A stretch of DNA of 64,000 nucleotides. Origin: Spongiimicrobium salis. GTDB taxonomy: Bacteria; Bacteroidota; Bacteroidia; Flavobacteriales; Flavobacteriaceae. The stretch lies in the NCBI RefSeq assembly GCF_043678055.1, contig NZ_JBHEQA010000002.1:558001-622000 (forward strand). Reading direction: 5' to 3'. Below are positions 9,223 to 18,760 of this stretch, piece by piece. The notes beneath the pieces are model-generated. The model was given only the letters and a program-made list of their open reading frames with translations. It was not told where the DNA came from and ran no database searches. The position numbers and the translations under genes are program-made. Position 1 is the stretch's first letter. The number at the start of each line of letters is the position of its first letter.

Positions 9223-11661
9223 ATGAAGTATTCTTATAGCTATTTTCTCTGTATTCTCTTTGGAGTGCAACACCTATGCAGTCAAATTTCAGGAACTATT
9301 GTGGACCATCAACAAAACCCTATTGCTTTTGCCAATGTCCAACTTCTGGATGCGGATACCCAAGTGCTGCAAACAGGAACAATTTCTGATGAACAAGGGA
9401 ATTTCATCGTAAATTTTGAAGATAAGGGTACTTTTTTCATTCGGGTGGGTTTATTATCCTATTCCGATTGGAATTCTCCTGTATTTAATATTGCGGAAGC
9501 TGATTTTTCTTTGGATTTGGCGACCATTGTCCTCCAGGAAGAAGTGACGGCACTGGAAGGGGTTGCGGTTACCGCACAAAGAAAGGTCATACAACGTACA
9601 CAAGAAGGAACCGTAATCAATGTTCAAGAAAGTATTTTAACCCAAGGCAGTACCGCCTTACAACTATTGGAACGATCTCCAGGTGTGATCTTAGATCAGC
9701 GTAATGGGAGTTTTTCATTGAATGGCAAAAGTGGAACCTTGGTGATGATCAATGGAAAAGTACAGCGTATTCCAACAGCCGATCTTATACGTTTACTCAA
9801 TGGAATGAGTGCAAATACCATTGAAAAGATTGAATTGTTGACCAATCCATCTGTACGCTATGATGTGGATGGGAATGCCGGTATCATCAATATTGTACTC
9901 TCAAAAAATGAACGTTTGGGATTGCGGGGAAATTTGGATAGCAGTATTGGATACGGGGAAGGCCCAAAACAAACTACGGGAATCAATTTAAACTATGGCG
10001 GAGAAAGAAACTCCTGGTATGGAAGCTACACCTATTCTTATGATGACAGTTCCGACGGGTTTATAGGAATCGGATCCACAGAAATTGAAGCCTTGGGGGG
10101 AAATACATTTATTGATTTCAGGAATAGGAGACGTCAAATCAATAGAAATCATATGTTTAACTTGGGATATGAGCAACAACTTTCCAAAACGACGGTTTTG
10201 GGCGGAAACCTATTGCTCAACTATGGTAAACCATTGGTCAATATTGATAATCGGGGACTGTATGACTTTGAGGTAGATCCATTTCTGGAAGCAGAGATTC
10301 ATCTCAATGGCGATGGGTCAACACGGAATAATACATTGGGCGCATATGCAGAAATACAGCGAGAGCAGATGAATCTTTCTATCCATGCAGATTATATCAA
10401 TTACAGTACAAAAAATCCTAATATTGTTCAAAGTGATTATTTTAATGCACTGGGTGAAGTAATTCAACCTGATGGAGATATCTACAACAATGGAAATAGA
10501 GGGATAAACGAAACCAATATTGATGTAGGGGTACTTCAGCTAGATTATGCCTATACGTTAAGTGAGGAAGCTACTGTTGAGACAGGAATAAAAGGATCCT
10601 TATCCAAAACAAGGAATGACGCCCGAATTGAAATATTACAAGGCAATGCATTTGTTCCAGATAATCGATTTATAAGTACCATAGCGAATACAGAAAAAAT
10701 TGGAGCAATCTATGCTTTGACCGAGTACAGTATTTCAAAGAAATTGAGTACCCAAATTGGGCTTCGTTATGAGTATTGGAATCAAGATTTTAATGATGCT
10801 AATTTAAATCGAAGTTTTGGCAGACTGTTTCCTTCCCTCTTTCTAACACACACCCTTTCTGATACTACGGCCTTAAATTGGGTATATCATAAACGTATTA
10901 CCCGGCCCAATTACGCTGATTTGGCCTCTTTTTTGACTTATAACAGTCCAACTTCGGTATTTAGTGGAAATCCGAGATTACTGCCGGCCATTACGGATAA
11001 TCTTGGTCTTACGTATACCAACAAGGGGTTTAGTCTGTCCCTAATGGCCTCCCATGAGCAGAATCCTATTGCCCGTTTCCAGATTACACGAAATGCCCAG
11101 AGCAATGTAGCCGTTATAGCTCCGGTAAATTTGGATTTTCAACAAAGTCTGGATTTACAGAGCAATATTCCCATACGTTTTAATCATTGGTGGAATATGA
11201 ATTTTAATGGTACACTAGGGTTGCGCAGGTTTAAACTGTTACATACCGAAGAACAGCTCACGCATAACTATATCCATTATAACTTTAATGCAAATCACAA
11301 TCTACAATTGGCTGCTGGCTTTTCTGTCGAACTTTCCGGCTGGTATACCTCAAATCATTTTAATGGAACTGGACGTATTAAAGGGTTTGGCAGTTTAAAT
11401 TTTGGGCTTCGAAAGGATTTTAAAAACGGAGGCAGTCTTCAATTTTCAATAACAGACCTCTTTCAAAGTGTAGATATCAAGTCGCAAGTAGGTACGCTGA
11501 CACGGGAGGCATTCGGAGATGAATTTGATGTGGAATACAGTGCTGAATCTGGTTTTTCACGGATTTATAGAATAGGGTATTCGTACTCTTTTGGAAACAA
11601 AAAGGTGAAAGAGAGCAGAACAAAATCTGGAGCAGCTAGTGAGAAATCCAGATTGCAATGA
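9223..11661 (+). CDS. Outer-membrane beta-barrel protein with CarboxypepD_reg and plug domains
   Basis: This 812-residue protein has a signal peptide (cleavage near HLCSQ, residue 21), a CarboxypepD_reg domain (about 23-110, ISGTIVDHQQNPIAFANV), a plug-like domain (about 125-230, with MINGKVQRIPTADLIRLL and DGNAGIINIVLSKN) and a beta-barrel to the C-terminus. A lysine/serine-rich tail follows the last strands, so a classical terminal aromatic is missing. It belongs to the same family as the barrel at 3704-6028, and both are tied to a kinase/LytTR pair. Likely role: outer-membrane transport; substrate unknown. Confidence 0.88.
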   Translation: MKYSYSYFLCILFGVQHLCSQISGTIVDHQQNPIAFANVQLLDADTQVLQTGTISDEQGNFIVNFEDKGTFFIRVGLLSYSDWNSPVFNIAEADFSLDLATIVLQEEVTALEGVAVTAQRKVIQRTQEGTVINVQESILTQGSTALQLLERSPGVILDQRNGSFSLNGKSGTLVMINGKVQRIPTADLIRLLNGMSANTIEKIELLTNPSVRYDVDGNAGIINIVLSKNERLGLRGNLDSSIGYGEGPKQTTGINLNYGGERNSWYGSYTYSYDDSSDGFIGIGSTEIEALGGNTFIDFRNRRRQINRNHMFNLGYEQQLSKTTVLGGNLLLNYGKPLVNIDNRGLYDFEVDPFLEAEIHLNGDGSTRNNTLGAYAEIQREQMNLSIHADYINYSTKNPNIVQSDYFNALGEVIQPDGDIYNNGNRGINETNIDVGVLQLDYAYTLSEEATVETGIKGSLSKTRNDARIEILQGNAFVPDNRFISTIANTEKIGAIYALTEYSISKKLSTQIGLRYEYWNQDFNDANLNRSFGRLFPSLFLTHTLSDTTALNWVYHKRITRPNYADLASFLTYNSPTSVFSGNPRLLPAITDNLGLTYTNKGFSLSLMASHEQNPIARFQITRNAQSNVAVIAPVNLDFQQSLDLQSNIPIRFNHWWNMNFNGTLGLRRFKLLHTEEQLTHNYIHYNFNANHNLQLAAGFSVELSGWYTSNHFNGTGRIKGFGSLNFGLRKDFKNGGSLQFSITDLFQSVDIKSQVGTLTREAFGDEFDVEYSAESGFSRIYRIGYSYSFGNKKVKESRTKSGAASEKSRLQ

Positions 11662-11752
11662 TAGCCAAAAGCATAAGAAGTTTTGTGAAGAACAGTATCC
11701 TGATGAAAATACCCAAAGATTTATTATGCTGTGATCAGGGCTGGAATGTATT

Positions 11753-11778
11753 AAAAAAGGAGCCCTAAGGCCCCTTTC
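11753..11778 (-). terminator. Rho-independent terminator after the cadherin/NHL gene
   Basis: On the minus strand AAAGGGGCC, a TTAG loop and GGCTCCTTT form a nine-pair stem with one mismatch, followed by a run of T. It lies 24 bases beyond the stop of the cadherin/NHL lipoprotein gene, in the right orientation. Confidence 0.6.
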
Positions 11779-11801
11779 AGTAGATTTTAATATGCCAATT
11801 A

Positions 11802-13514
11802 CTATTCCACAGGGACTAATCTTCGAATCCTATGGTTACGGGTATCGGCTACATAGATGACTCCATTGGCGTCTACGGCAATGCGCTCCGTTAAATCAAA
11901 GGAAGCTACATCTCCGGGACCATCCATGGTACCGATCGAATTACCTCCGGCAATGGTGATTACATCGCCGTTAGGGCTTATTCTTCGGATACGGATATTA
12001 TCGGTATCCGTGACATAGACATTCCCTTGGGCATCTACGGTAACCCCGCTAGGTCTATTAAATCGGGCTTCTATTCCATTGCCTTCGGCGAAACCAGATC
12101 CGCTTCCTGCAAAAGTGGTCACATTTCCATTGGGATCTATTCTTCGAATCTGATGGTTACTTTCATCCGCTACATAAATATTCCCCATGGCATCCGCAGC
12201 GACATCTACTGGATTTCTGAATAGGGCATTGATGCCATTGCCATTTTGGAATCCCTGGCCATTTCCTGCAATCGTAGATACGTTACCACTCTGATCAATC
12301 ATACGGATTCTATGACTTCGGGTATCGGCAACAAAAGCGTTACCATTATTATCTACCGTAATGCCTGCACTTAGACGGAAACGCGCTATTGGCCCTGGTC
12401 CATCCTCAAAATTTGAAACCCCATTTCCTGCAATGGTCACCACATTTGCGTTGGCATCTATGGTTCTAATAGCATTATTATCCGATACAAAGATGACTCC
12501 ACTTGGTGCTACCGCCAAACCTAAGGGGAAGTCAAAAGCAGCATTAAATCCTTGTCCATCGGAGATGACAGCGGCTCCAGAACCGGCTATAGTGGTCACA
12601 TTTCCTTGTGGGTCGATCATACGGATGCGATGGTTGCCCGAATCAGCTACATATACATTTCCTGCTTGATCTACAGCCACTCCATGAGGTTCATTGAACA
12701 ACGCATTGGTTCCTTGTCCGTCCTGAAATCCTTGTGTACTTCCTGCAAGGGTACTCACCGTATATAGGACCATATTTTCATCAACATCGGTCACATCAAT
12801 ACTGATCACGGCAGAAGAGCTCATTCCTCCATCTGTTGCCTCCACAGTGATATCGTGGGTAGTGGCCGTTTCAAAATCCAACGATTGGCCATTCGCCAAA
12901 CTCAAGATACCTCCGCTACTCAGTTCAAACAATCCATTATCATTAGTGGTTATGCTAAAAGAAATATTATCTCCCTCTGCATCCGTGGCCACCACGGTTC
13001 CAATGGTGACCGTATCATCAATATCCTCAGCCACTTCAAAACGTTGGGGCGCTATAGTCGGTGCGGTATTTTCTGCTTCGTCCAAAACAGTAATGGTAAT
13101 ATCCGCAGCAGTATTTGATTCCCCATCAGAAACACTGACGGTGATGGTATGCGAGCTTGCTGTCTCAAAATCTAAATTTTGACCGGCCGCTACGGAAAGT
13201 TGCCCACCTGTGGTATTCGCATCACCAGCGGTAATGGTAAAAAGATCATTATCATTGGCAGTAATGCTAAAGCTAAGGTCATCGCCATCAGCATCGTTCG
13301 CCATTACAGTTCCAATAAGCATTCCACTAGCAATGCTCTCGGAAGCTTCAAAACTTTGAGCTTCAATGGTCGGTGCGGTATTGGTGGTTCCCGTAGGTGG
13401 GTTTGTTGGGGGATTTGTAGGTGGTGTGGGATCCGAAGAATCATCACTTTCGCAAGCCATAAAGCCTACGATGCATAAGGTAATAACGGTTAAAAAGTAT
13501 TTTGTTTTGTACAT
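11802..13514 (-). CDS. Cadherin-domain and NHL-repeat lipoprotein
   Basis: I take the ATG at 13514 (MYKTKYFLTVITL) as start because it gives a clean lipoprotein signal with lipobox GFMAC; the frame is open eight codons further upstream. A Pro/Thr spacer is followed by two cadherin-like domains (about 50-150 and 155-245; NDADGDDLSFSI, ATDAEGDNISFSI) and then five NHL repeats forming a beta-propeller (about 255-570; repeats of GNVYVADSGNHRIRMID type). Such proteins are surface lipoproteins that bind calcium, carbohydrate or protein ligands. No enzymatic residues are recognised. It is a single-gene unit with its own terminator. Confidence 0.88.
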   Translation of the reverse strand: MYKTKYFLTVITLCIVGFMACESDDSSDPTPPTNPPTNPPTGTTNTAPTIEAQSFEASESIASGMLIGTVMANDADGDDLSFSITANDNDLFTITAGDANTTGGQLSVAAGQNLDFETASSHTITVSVSDGESNTAADITITVLDEAENTAPTIAPQRFEVAEDIDDTVTIGTVVATDAEGDNISFSITTNDNGLFELSSGGILSLANGQSLDFETATTHDITVEATDGGMSSSAVISIDVTDVDENMVLYTVSTLAGSTQGFQDGQGTNALFNEPHGVAVDQAGNVYVADSGNHRIRMIDPQGNVTTIAGSGAAVISDGQGFNAAFDFPLGLAVAPSGVIFVSDNNAIRTIDANANVVTIAGNGVSNFEDGPGPIARFRLSAGITVDNNGNAFVADTRSHRIRMIDQSGNVSTIAGNGQGFQNGNGINALFRNPVDVAADAMGNIYVADESNHQIRRIDPNGNVTTFAGSGSGFAEGNGIEARFNRPSGVTVDAQGNVYVTDTDNIRIRRISPNGDVITIAGGNSIGTMDGPGDVASFDLTERIAVDANGVIYVADTRNHRIRRLVPVE

Positions 13515-13780
13515 ACTTTGAAGAAATTTAAAAGTCAATATTGGTTCTTAATTTCTACAAAGGTGATACAAAGTACGGCATATATGCTATACCGTGTTTA
13601 AGGTATTTTTCAATGAAAATCAGGGTAAAATCTGTTAAAAAATAGGTTCGGCCGAAGTACTATTGAGCCGTTTTGGATAAGGATATTATCCATTCAACGC
13701 CTTGGAAAAGGAAATGTTATCCTTATTTTTTTGAAAAGGGATAGAAAACAACCAAGAGCAAGCAGCGAGAGAATGCCAAC

Positions 13781-14431
13781 TTAAATCAAGCGTTTTTTAA
13801 TGGCCTTTGCTGTTAGGCTACTGCGGTTGTGTACCTGAAGTTTTTTGTAGATGTTCTTGGTATGCGTATCCACGGTATGTCTGCTGATAAATAAGGTCTC
13901 CCCTATTTGATCAATGGTCATTCCCGCTACCAAATGTTTTAAAATGGTGGTTTCCCTTTTGGTAAGTATCTCTTCTTTTTTTGATCGTTCCGTGGGCGGG
14001 ACCAACATGCGCATCATTTTTTTGGCAATACTGGGAGAAATGGGGGCCCCGCCCTTCAGTACCTCCCATATGCCTTTAATGAGATCTTCTCCGGAGGTTC
14101 GTTTTAGGAGGTAGCCATCGGCACCCGCCTTGATTGCATCAAAAACGCGTTCATCATCATCAAAAATGGTCAACATAATAATGGCCACTTCTGGAAATTG
14201 TTCTTTCATGATCGGAACACTTTCAATACCCGACATACCGGGAAGTCCAATGTCATGTAAAATAACATCAGGTTTCTTTTTTCCTTTAAAAGCGGCTATC
14301 CCCTCTTCTACTGCACCAAAGGAACAGGATAATTCAAAATCGTCTTCATCGCCTACAAGGTCTTCCAAAGAAGTCCTGAAGAAGGTATCGTCCTCAATGA
14401 TCCAAATGTTGTATTTGTCGGTTTTAAGCAT
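13781..14431 (-). CDS. NarL/FixJ-family response regulator
   Basis: This 216-residue regulator has a receiver domain (E13/D14/D15, phosphoacceptor D60 in PDVILHDIGLPG, K of YLLKRT) and a C-terminal LuxR-type helix-turn-helix (about 150-216, TIDQIGETLFISRHTVDTH). It lies 42 bases downstream of the propeller kinase gene, the expected cognate HisKA_3 kinase. Together they form a split version of the Bacteroidota propeller sensor system, in which the regulator is a separate protein rather than fused. Confidence 0.93.
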   Translation of the reverse strand: MLKTDKYNIWIIEDDTFFRTSLEDLVGDEDDFELSCSFGAVEEGIAAFKGKKKPDVILHDIGLPGMSGIESVPIMKEQFPEVAIIMLTIFDDDERVFDAIKAGADGYLLKRTSGEDLIKGIWEVLKGGAPISPSIAKKMMRMLVPPTERSKKEEILTKRETTILKHLVAGMTIDQIGETLFISRHTVDTHTKNIYKKLQVHNRSSLTAKAIKKRLI

Positions 14432-14473
14432 ACAGAAATAAACTATAATAAATTAAAATATACCATACCGCAA

Positions 14474-17446
14474 TTACGGTAATTTTACAGAAAGGCGAAT
14501 AAGGGTCCCTTGGTCTATGCCACTGTCCATGCGAAGCACCGCTTTTAAATCTTCTGCTCGCTTTTTCATGCTGGAAACTCCGTGGCCCTGTTTTTTTACA
14601 GCTGGATCGAAGCCTTTTCCATTATCTTTGATTTGATAAACGAACTGTTTATGATCTCCGATAAAATCAATGCTCACTTCTGTGGCCTGAGCATGTTTGG
14701 CGGCATTGTGGATACTTTCTTTGATAAATAGAAATAAATTTCGCTTCTGTTCCGGGCTAAAATCACGTTTTGGATATTGCGCTCCCAAATCTTCTTTAAA
14801 ATGCAGTGTGACCCCGGGCAATAACTCTTGGGCAACCGCCTTACTTTTGGATACCAAATCCTCTAAACTTTGTTTATGGGGATCGATCAACCAAACAATA
14901 GCATCCAATAATGAAGCGAGGGTTCTGGCATTTTTTGTAATTCTGCTCACCAGTTCAGGTTTGGCATTTCCCTTGTTCAATTGGCGTTGCACCATATCCC
15001 CTGTCAAAGCAATACTGCTAAGGCCACTCCCTATCTCATCGTGCAAGTCACCAGCTATACGCAATTTAATGCGTTCTACTTCCAATAATTTTTTCACACG
15101 ATAACGATACGCTAACCACAGGAATAAGACGATTAGAAGGAATACAAGTCCCCTAAACCAATAAGTCTCCCAAAAAGGAGGCGTTATTTCAATGCTAAGA
15201 TGAACCATTTCCGGATTCCACAAACCATCATTGTTAGCAGCTTGCAGATAAAAATCATAGGAACCTGGAGGGACCTGAACATAACGGGCCTGACGATTTC
15301 CTGTGTCTTCCCGCCAATCTGGGTCGTAATTCTTTAATTGATATTTATATTGGTTTTGGGCAGGATTGGTATAATTGAGCGTCACATAGGAAAATTCCAA
15401 AATGTTCTGATACCATGGAAGCTTGATCTGCTGTTTTTTATTTATAGGCGGACTAAATACGGAATCTGGCATAATGACTCGTACGGAAGTTAGGTAAACA
15501 GGGGGTACTTTAGGATTTTGTTGAATACGGGAGGGGTCAAAAACGGTAATGCCCTGCACGCCACCAAACCATAGGTCATGACCTACTTGAAGCACCGATT
15601 TACGATTGAACTCAATATTTTCAATGCCGTCATTGGCGGTATACTGATTGATTTCCTTGGTTTTGTGATCGTACATGGCCAACCCGGCTCCCGTTCCTAT
15701 CCACAAACGATCTTGATCATCCGCAGCAATACTAAAAATAATCTGATTGCTCACCTTTGGCGATAATGTTATTTTTTGGAATTCCCACTGAGAGGTATCC
15801 AAATGGAATAGTCCATTGCTGCTTCCCAGCCACAATGTGTTTTCTTGGACAAACAATTCCCAGATAGGGGTATTCTGAATTTTGATAGCTTCAGGGGTAT
15901 ATTCGGATAATAAGCCCATTTTTTCCGTAAGGGTATGGTATACAAAAATACCTTGACCTTCTGTAGCCACAAAAAGGTAGTCCCCTATCAAGGCAATGTC
16001 TTGAATGATGGCATTGACTACTTCCGCGGCAAAGGAAACCGATTTTAAAATTTGCCCCTCCTTTTTATCCAATAAATGAATATCACGAGCCGTAGCCACC
16101 CAGATATGGTCATCTCCTGCGGAAAGTATTGAGAAGGACACTTTAATGGTATTTGGACCTGTGGAAGGGAAAGAAATTTGTTTGGAGCGCTTTGTCAATG
16201 GATCATAGAGCACCAAACCAGCATCGGATGCAATCCAGACCGGATATTGGGAGTCCGGTACTTCTTCGATATCCCAGATAAAATGGACTCCTTCAGATGC
16301 GCCAATTTCCCAATCCAACTTATGGAATGTACCACTTGTTTTGGAATATCCATACAGTCCTTCGCCCAATCTATTTAACAAAACTTGATCGTTGTAGGTG
16401 CCCATACCCATAATAACGTCCCCTGCGTTGGGAGAGATCTTGAGGTTATTAAACTCCTTTTGATAGGGATCAAAGTGAAAAACCCCACTCAATGTGCCTA
16501 CCCAAACGGCTCCGGTATCCTCTTGATAGATGCTCTTAATGGATTGCGATAAGGTAGAGGCTTCTTGGCCAAAATTTACTGGGGTCAGGCGATTTTGTTC
16601 TGGTTCATAAATGTATAATCCTTGCTCGTTTCCCAGCCATAATTCCCCATTTTCAGTTTCTAGAACGGTTTTAGGCAGTGTATTGTCCGGTAGTTGTGGT
16701 AGCGCTTTCATTTGTGTGTTTCCTTGGGGGACAGGAAAACTGGCATCTACCCATAACTTCTTGGAGTATGGTCCATAGGCCACTGCATAATCACCTGGTC
16801 GGGGGCTTTTGCTTACGGTACTCCACTGTTGCGTCTGCGGTTGATGCTCCAAAAGCTTTCCATCTTTGGTCATGATCCATGCCGTATTTTCAGGACCAAT
16901 TTCCATATCGTACAAGTACAGTGAAGGGCCCGTAAATTCATAACGCCTGGATTGGACGTTGAACTTGCCAATGGTACCTTTATAAAGGAACCAGAGTTTT
17001 CCATCTCCGCCCCATCGCATGAATTGCATATCCAGCCGGTCAGTGGGTAATTTCGAATGACCGGAATAACGTGTAAAGGTTTTGGTCTCGGGGCGATATA
17101 GATTGATGCCGTTAAAAGTACCTATCCATAGATTGCCCTCCTGATCTTGCTCCAATGAACGGATAATATTACTGGAGATCGAAGTGCTATCTTCTGCATG
17201 ATGATAGAACACTTCAAAAGTATACCCATCAAAACGGTTGAGTCCATTGTCCGTTGCGATCCAAATATACCCCTGTTGGTCTTTAAGAACATCGTATACA
17301 ATATTACTGGAAAGGCCAGACTGTGTGTTGATCAAATTAAATGCAGGTATCTTTTGGGCGCTAAGAATGGGAATGCCTAGAAATAAAAAAAACAGGGTAT
17401 GCCATAGACCACCTAAGCGATTTTTGGGCATATCCTGTCTCTGCAT
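14474..17446 (-). CDS. Two-component propeller sensor kinase (Reg_prop, Y_Y_Y, HisKA_3)
   Basis: This 990-residue sensor has a signal peptide (to about 30), a long periplasmic region of Reg_prop repeats forming two beta-propellers (about 35-650; GYIWIATDNGLNRFDG is typical), a Y_Y_Y domain (about 680-745), one membrane segment (about 755-780), a HisKA_3 dimerisation domain with the phosphoacceptor H802 in AGDLHDEIGSGLS, and a HATPase (DNGKGFDP, GHGVSSMKKRA). This architecture senses ligands in the periplasm, often sugars. It has no receiver or AraC domain, so it must signal to the NarL regulator next to it. It starts 20 bases after the sorbosone dehydrogenase-like gene. Confidence 0.92.
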   Translation of the reverse strand: MQRQDMPKNRLGGLWHTLFFLFLGIPILSAQKIPAFNLINTQSGLSSNIVYDVLKDQQGYIWIATDNGLNRFDGYTFEVFYHHAEDSTSISSNIIRSLEQDQEGNLWIGTFNGINLYRPETKTFTRYSGHSKLPTDRLDMQFMRWGGDGKLWFLYKGTIGKFNVQSRRYEFTGPSLYLYDMEIGPENTAWIMTKDGKLLEHQPQTQQWSTVSKSPRPGDYAVAYGPYSKKLWVDASFPVPQGNTQMKALPQLPDNTLPKTVLETENGELWLGNEQGLYIYEPEQNRLTPVNFGQEASTLSQSIKSIYQEDTGAVWVGTLSGVFHFDPYQKEFNNLKISPNAGDVIMGMGTYNDQVLLNRLGEGLYGYSKTSGTFHKLDWEIGASEGVHFIWDIEEVPDSQYPVWIASDAGLVLYDPLTKRSKQISFPSTGPNTIKVSFSILSAGDDHIWVATARDIHLLDKKEGQILKSVSFAAEVVNAIIQDIALIGDYLFVATEGQGIFVYHTLTEKMGLLSEYTPEAIKIQNTPIWELFVQENTLWLGSSNGLFHLDTSQWEFQKITLSPKVSNQIIFSIAADDQDRLWIGTGAGLAMYDHKTKEINQYTANDGIENIEFNRKSVLQVGHDLWFGGVQGITVFDPSRIQQNPKVPPVYLTSVRVIMPDSVFSPPINKKQQIKLPWYQNILEFSYVTLNYTNPAQNQYKYQLKNYDPDWREDTGNRQARYVQVPPGSYDFYLQAANNDGLWNPEMVHLSIEITPPFWETYWFRGLVFLLIVLFLWLAYRYRVKKLLEVERIKLRIAGDLHDEIGSGLSSIALTGDMVQRQLNKGNAKPELVSRITKNARTLASLLDAIVWLIDPHKQSLEDLVSKSKAVAQELLPGVTLHFKEDLGAQYPKRDFSPEQKRNLFLFIKESIHNAAKHAQATEVSIDFIGDHKQFVYQIKDNGKGFDPAVKKQGHGVSSMKKRAEDLKAVLRMDSGIDQGTLIRLSVKLP

Positions 17447-17466
17447 TAATTTATAATTCTTTGCTA

Positions 17467-18672
17467 TTATTCTGCACTGGCTACTGCGGTATCCGCATAA
17501 GATACCCTGTAGATCGCTCCGGCAAAATCATCAGAGATTAGAAAAGAACCATCATCCAGCATTAAAATATCTACGGGTCTTCCAAAAGCCTCTTGTGAGG
17601 GCTCGTCCAACCAGCCTTCAATAAAGGGCTCATAACGCACTGCTTTATTGTTTTCCAAGGTCACCAGGGAAATCTTGTACCCCACTTTGGAAGAACGGTT
17701 CCAAGAGCCATGCTCGGCAATAAAGGCCTTTCCTTTGTATTTTTCAGGAAACATATCCCCAGTATAGAATTTCACGGCCAATGGCGCTACATGTGCCCCT
17801 AAATTTTGTTCAGGAACGACAAAATCGGCACAGGGATATTTGTCCCCGAATTCAGGATCTTTTATGGTTCCCCCATGACAATAGGGATATCCAAAATGCT
17901 GTCCCAACTGCGTTGCTTTATTCAATTCACAGGGAGGTACATCATCGCCTAAACGATCTCGTCCATTATCCGTAAACCACAATTCTTTAGTTTCTGGGTG
18001 CCATGTAAAACCAACAGTATTCCGAACTCCTTTGGCATAAACCTCCCTGTCACTTCCATCTGGATTCATTCTTGTTATGGAAGCGTACATTTCATTGGTA
18101 TCTTCATTGTCACAGATATTACAGGGCGCACCTACGGGAACATACAATTTTCCATCAGGGCCAAATGCAATGTATTTCCAACCATGGTGCAAATCCGTGG
18201 GATAATCATCATAAATGACTTCTGGTTCTGGCAATTTGGTCAAATCCTTTTCAATATCCTTATAACGTAACAGCCTGCTAACATCAGCAACATACAGATT
18301 ACCATCCCTAAAAGCTACGCCATTGGGCATGGTGTAGGCACTATCTAAAATCATGATATTATCCGCCTTATGATCCCCATTGGTATCCTGGACTGCATAT
18401 AATTTCTTTTTACTACGGGTGCCAACAAATAGCGTGCCCTTGTCCCCCATGGTCATTGATCTGGCATCCGGAATCCCTTCTGCAAAGAGTTCTATTTTAA
18501 AGCCTTCAGGAAGCTGTAAGCGATCCAAAGGAAGTCCTGTTACATTTTCAGTAACCGCCTCTTTTTCTTTGGTTACTTTCTGTTTTTCTTCCTTTTTCTC
18601 CTTGCAGGAAAATAAAGAAATGGATAACAATAATAGGGCACTAATTCCAAATAATGCTTTTGTTGGTTTCAT
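17467..18672 (-). CDS. PQQ-dependent sugar dehydrogenase-like lipoprotein (sorbosone dehydrogenase family)
   Basis: This 401-residue protein starts with a lipoprotein signal (lipobox LFSC, residue 23) and a lysine/glutamate spacer, then a six-bladed beta-propeller of the GSDH/L-sorbosone dehydrogenase type. Visible hallmarks are LPEGFKIELFAEG, HHGWKYIAFGPDGKLYV, the cysteine pair in APCNICDNEDT, GVRNTVGFTWHP and FIAEHGSWNRS. Family members oxidise aldoses with PQQ in the periplasm, though many Bacteroidota versions are untested. It lies 20 bases upstream of the propeller kinase and probably shares its transcript. Confidence 0.87.
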   Translation of the reverse strand: MKPTKALFGISALLLLSISLFSCKEKKEEKQKVTKEKEAVTENVTGLPLDRLQLPEGFKIELFAEGIPDARSMTMGDKGTLFVGTRSKKKLYAVQDTNGDHKADNIMILDSAYTMPNGVAFRDGNLYVADVSRLLRYKDIEKDLTKLPEPEVIYDDYPTDLHHGWKYIAFGPDGKLYVPVGAPCNICDNEDTNEMYASITRMNPDGSDREVYAKGVRNTVGFTWHPETKELWFTDNGRDRLGDDVPPCELNKATQLGQHFGYPYCHGGTIKDPEFGDKYPCADFVVPEQNLGAHVAPLAVKFYTGDMFPEKYKGKAFIAEHGSWNRSSKVGYKISLVTLENNKAVRYEPFIEGWLDEPSQEAFGRPVDILMLDDGSFLISDDFAGAIYRVSYADTAVASAE

Positions 18673-18760
18673 TCTAAAGGTGTTTTGTACGCTAAAATAA
18701 CATTAACTGGGCTTATGTCATAAAATCAAAGTGATTTTCCCATAGGATTCCTATTGTATT

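Noticed and set aside
12361..13478. Several long plus-strand frames antisense to the cadherin/NHL gene
   Set aside because: They are by-products of the repetitive, codon-biased cadherin and NHL coding sequence on the other strand; their translations are low-complexity and unlike proteins.
11802..13514. Regular repeats that could be mistaken for a nucleotide repeat or CRISPR array
   Set aside because: The periodicity follows NHL repeats of roughly 55 codons in a coding frame; there are no short identical repeats with unique spacers.
13680..13730. ATAAGGATA and TATCCTTAT forming a hairpin followed by a T-run
   Set aside because: The loop is about 30 bases and no plus-strand gene ends upstream, so a terminator function is not supported.
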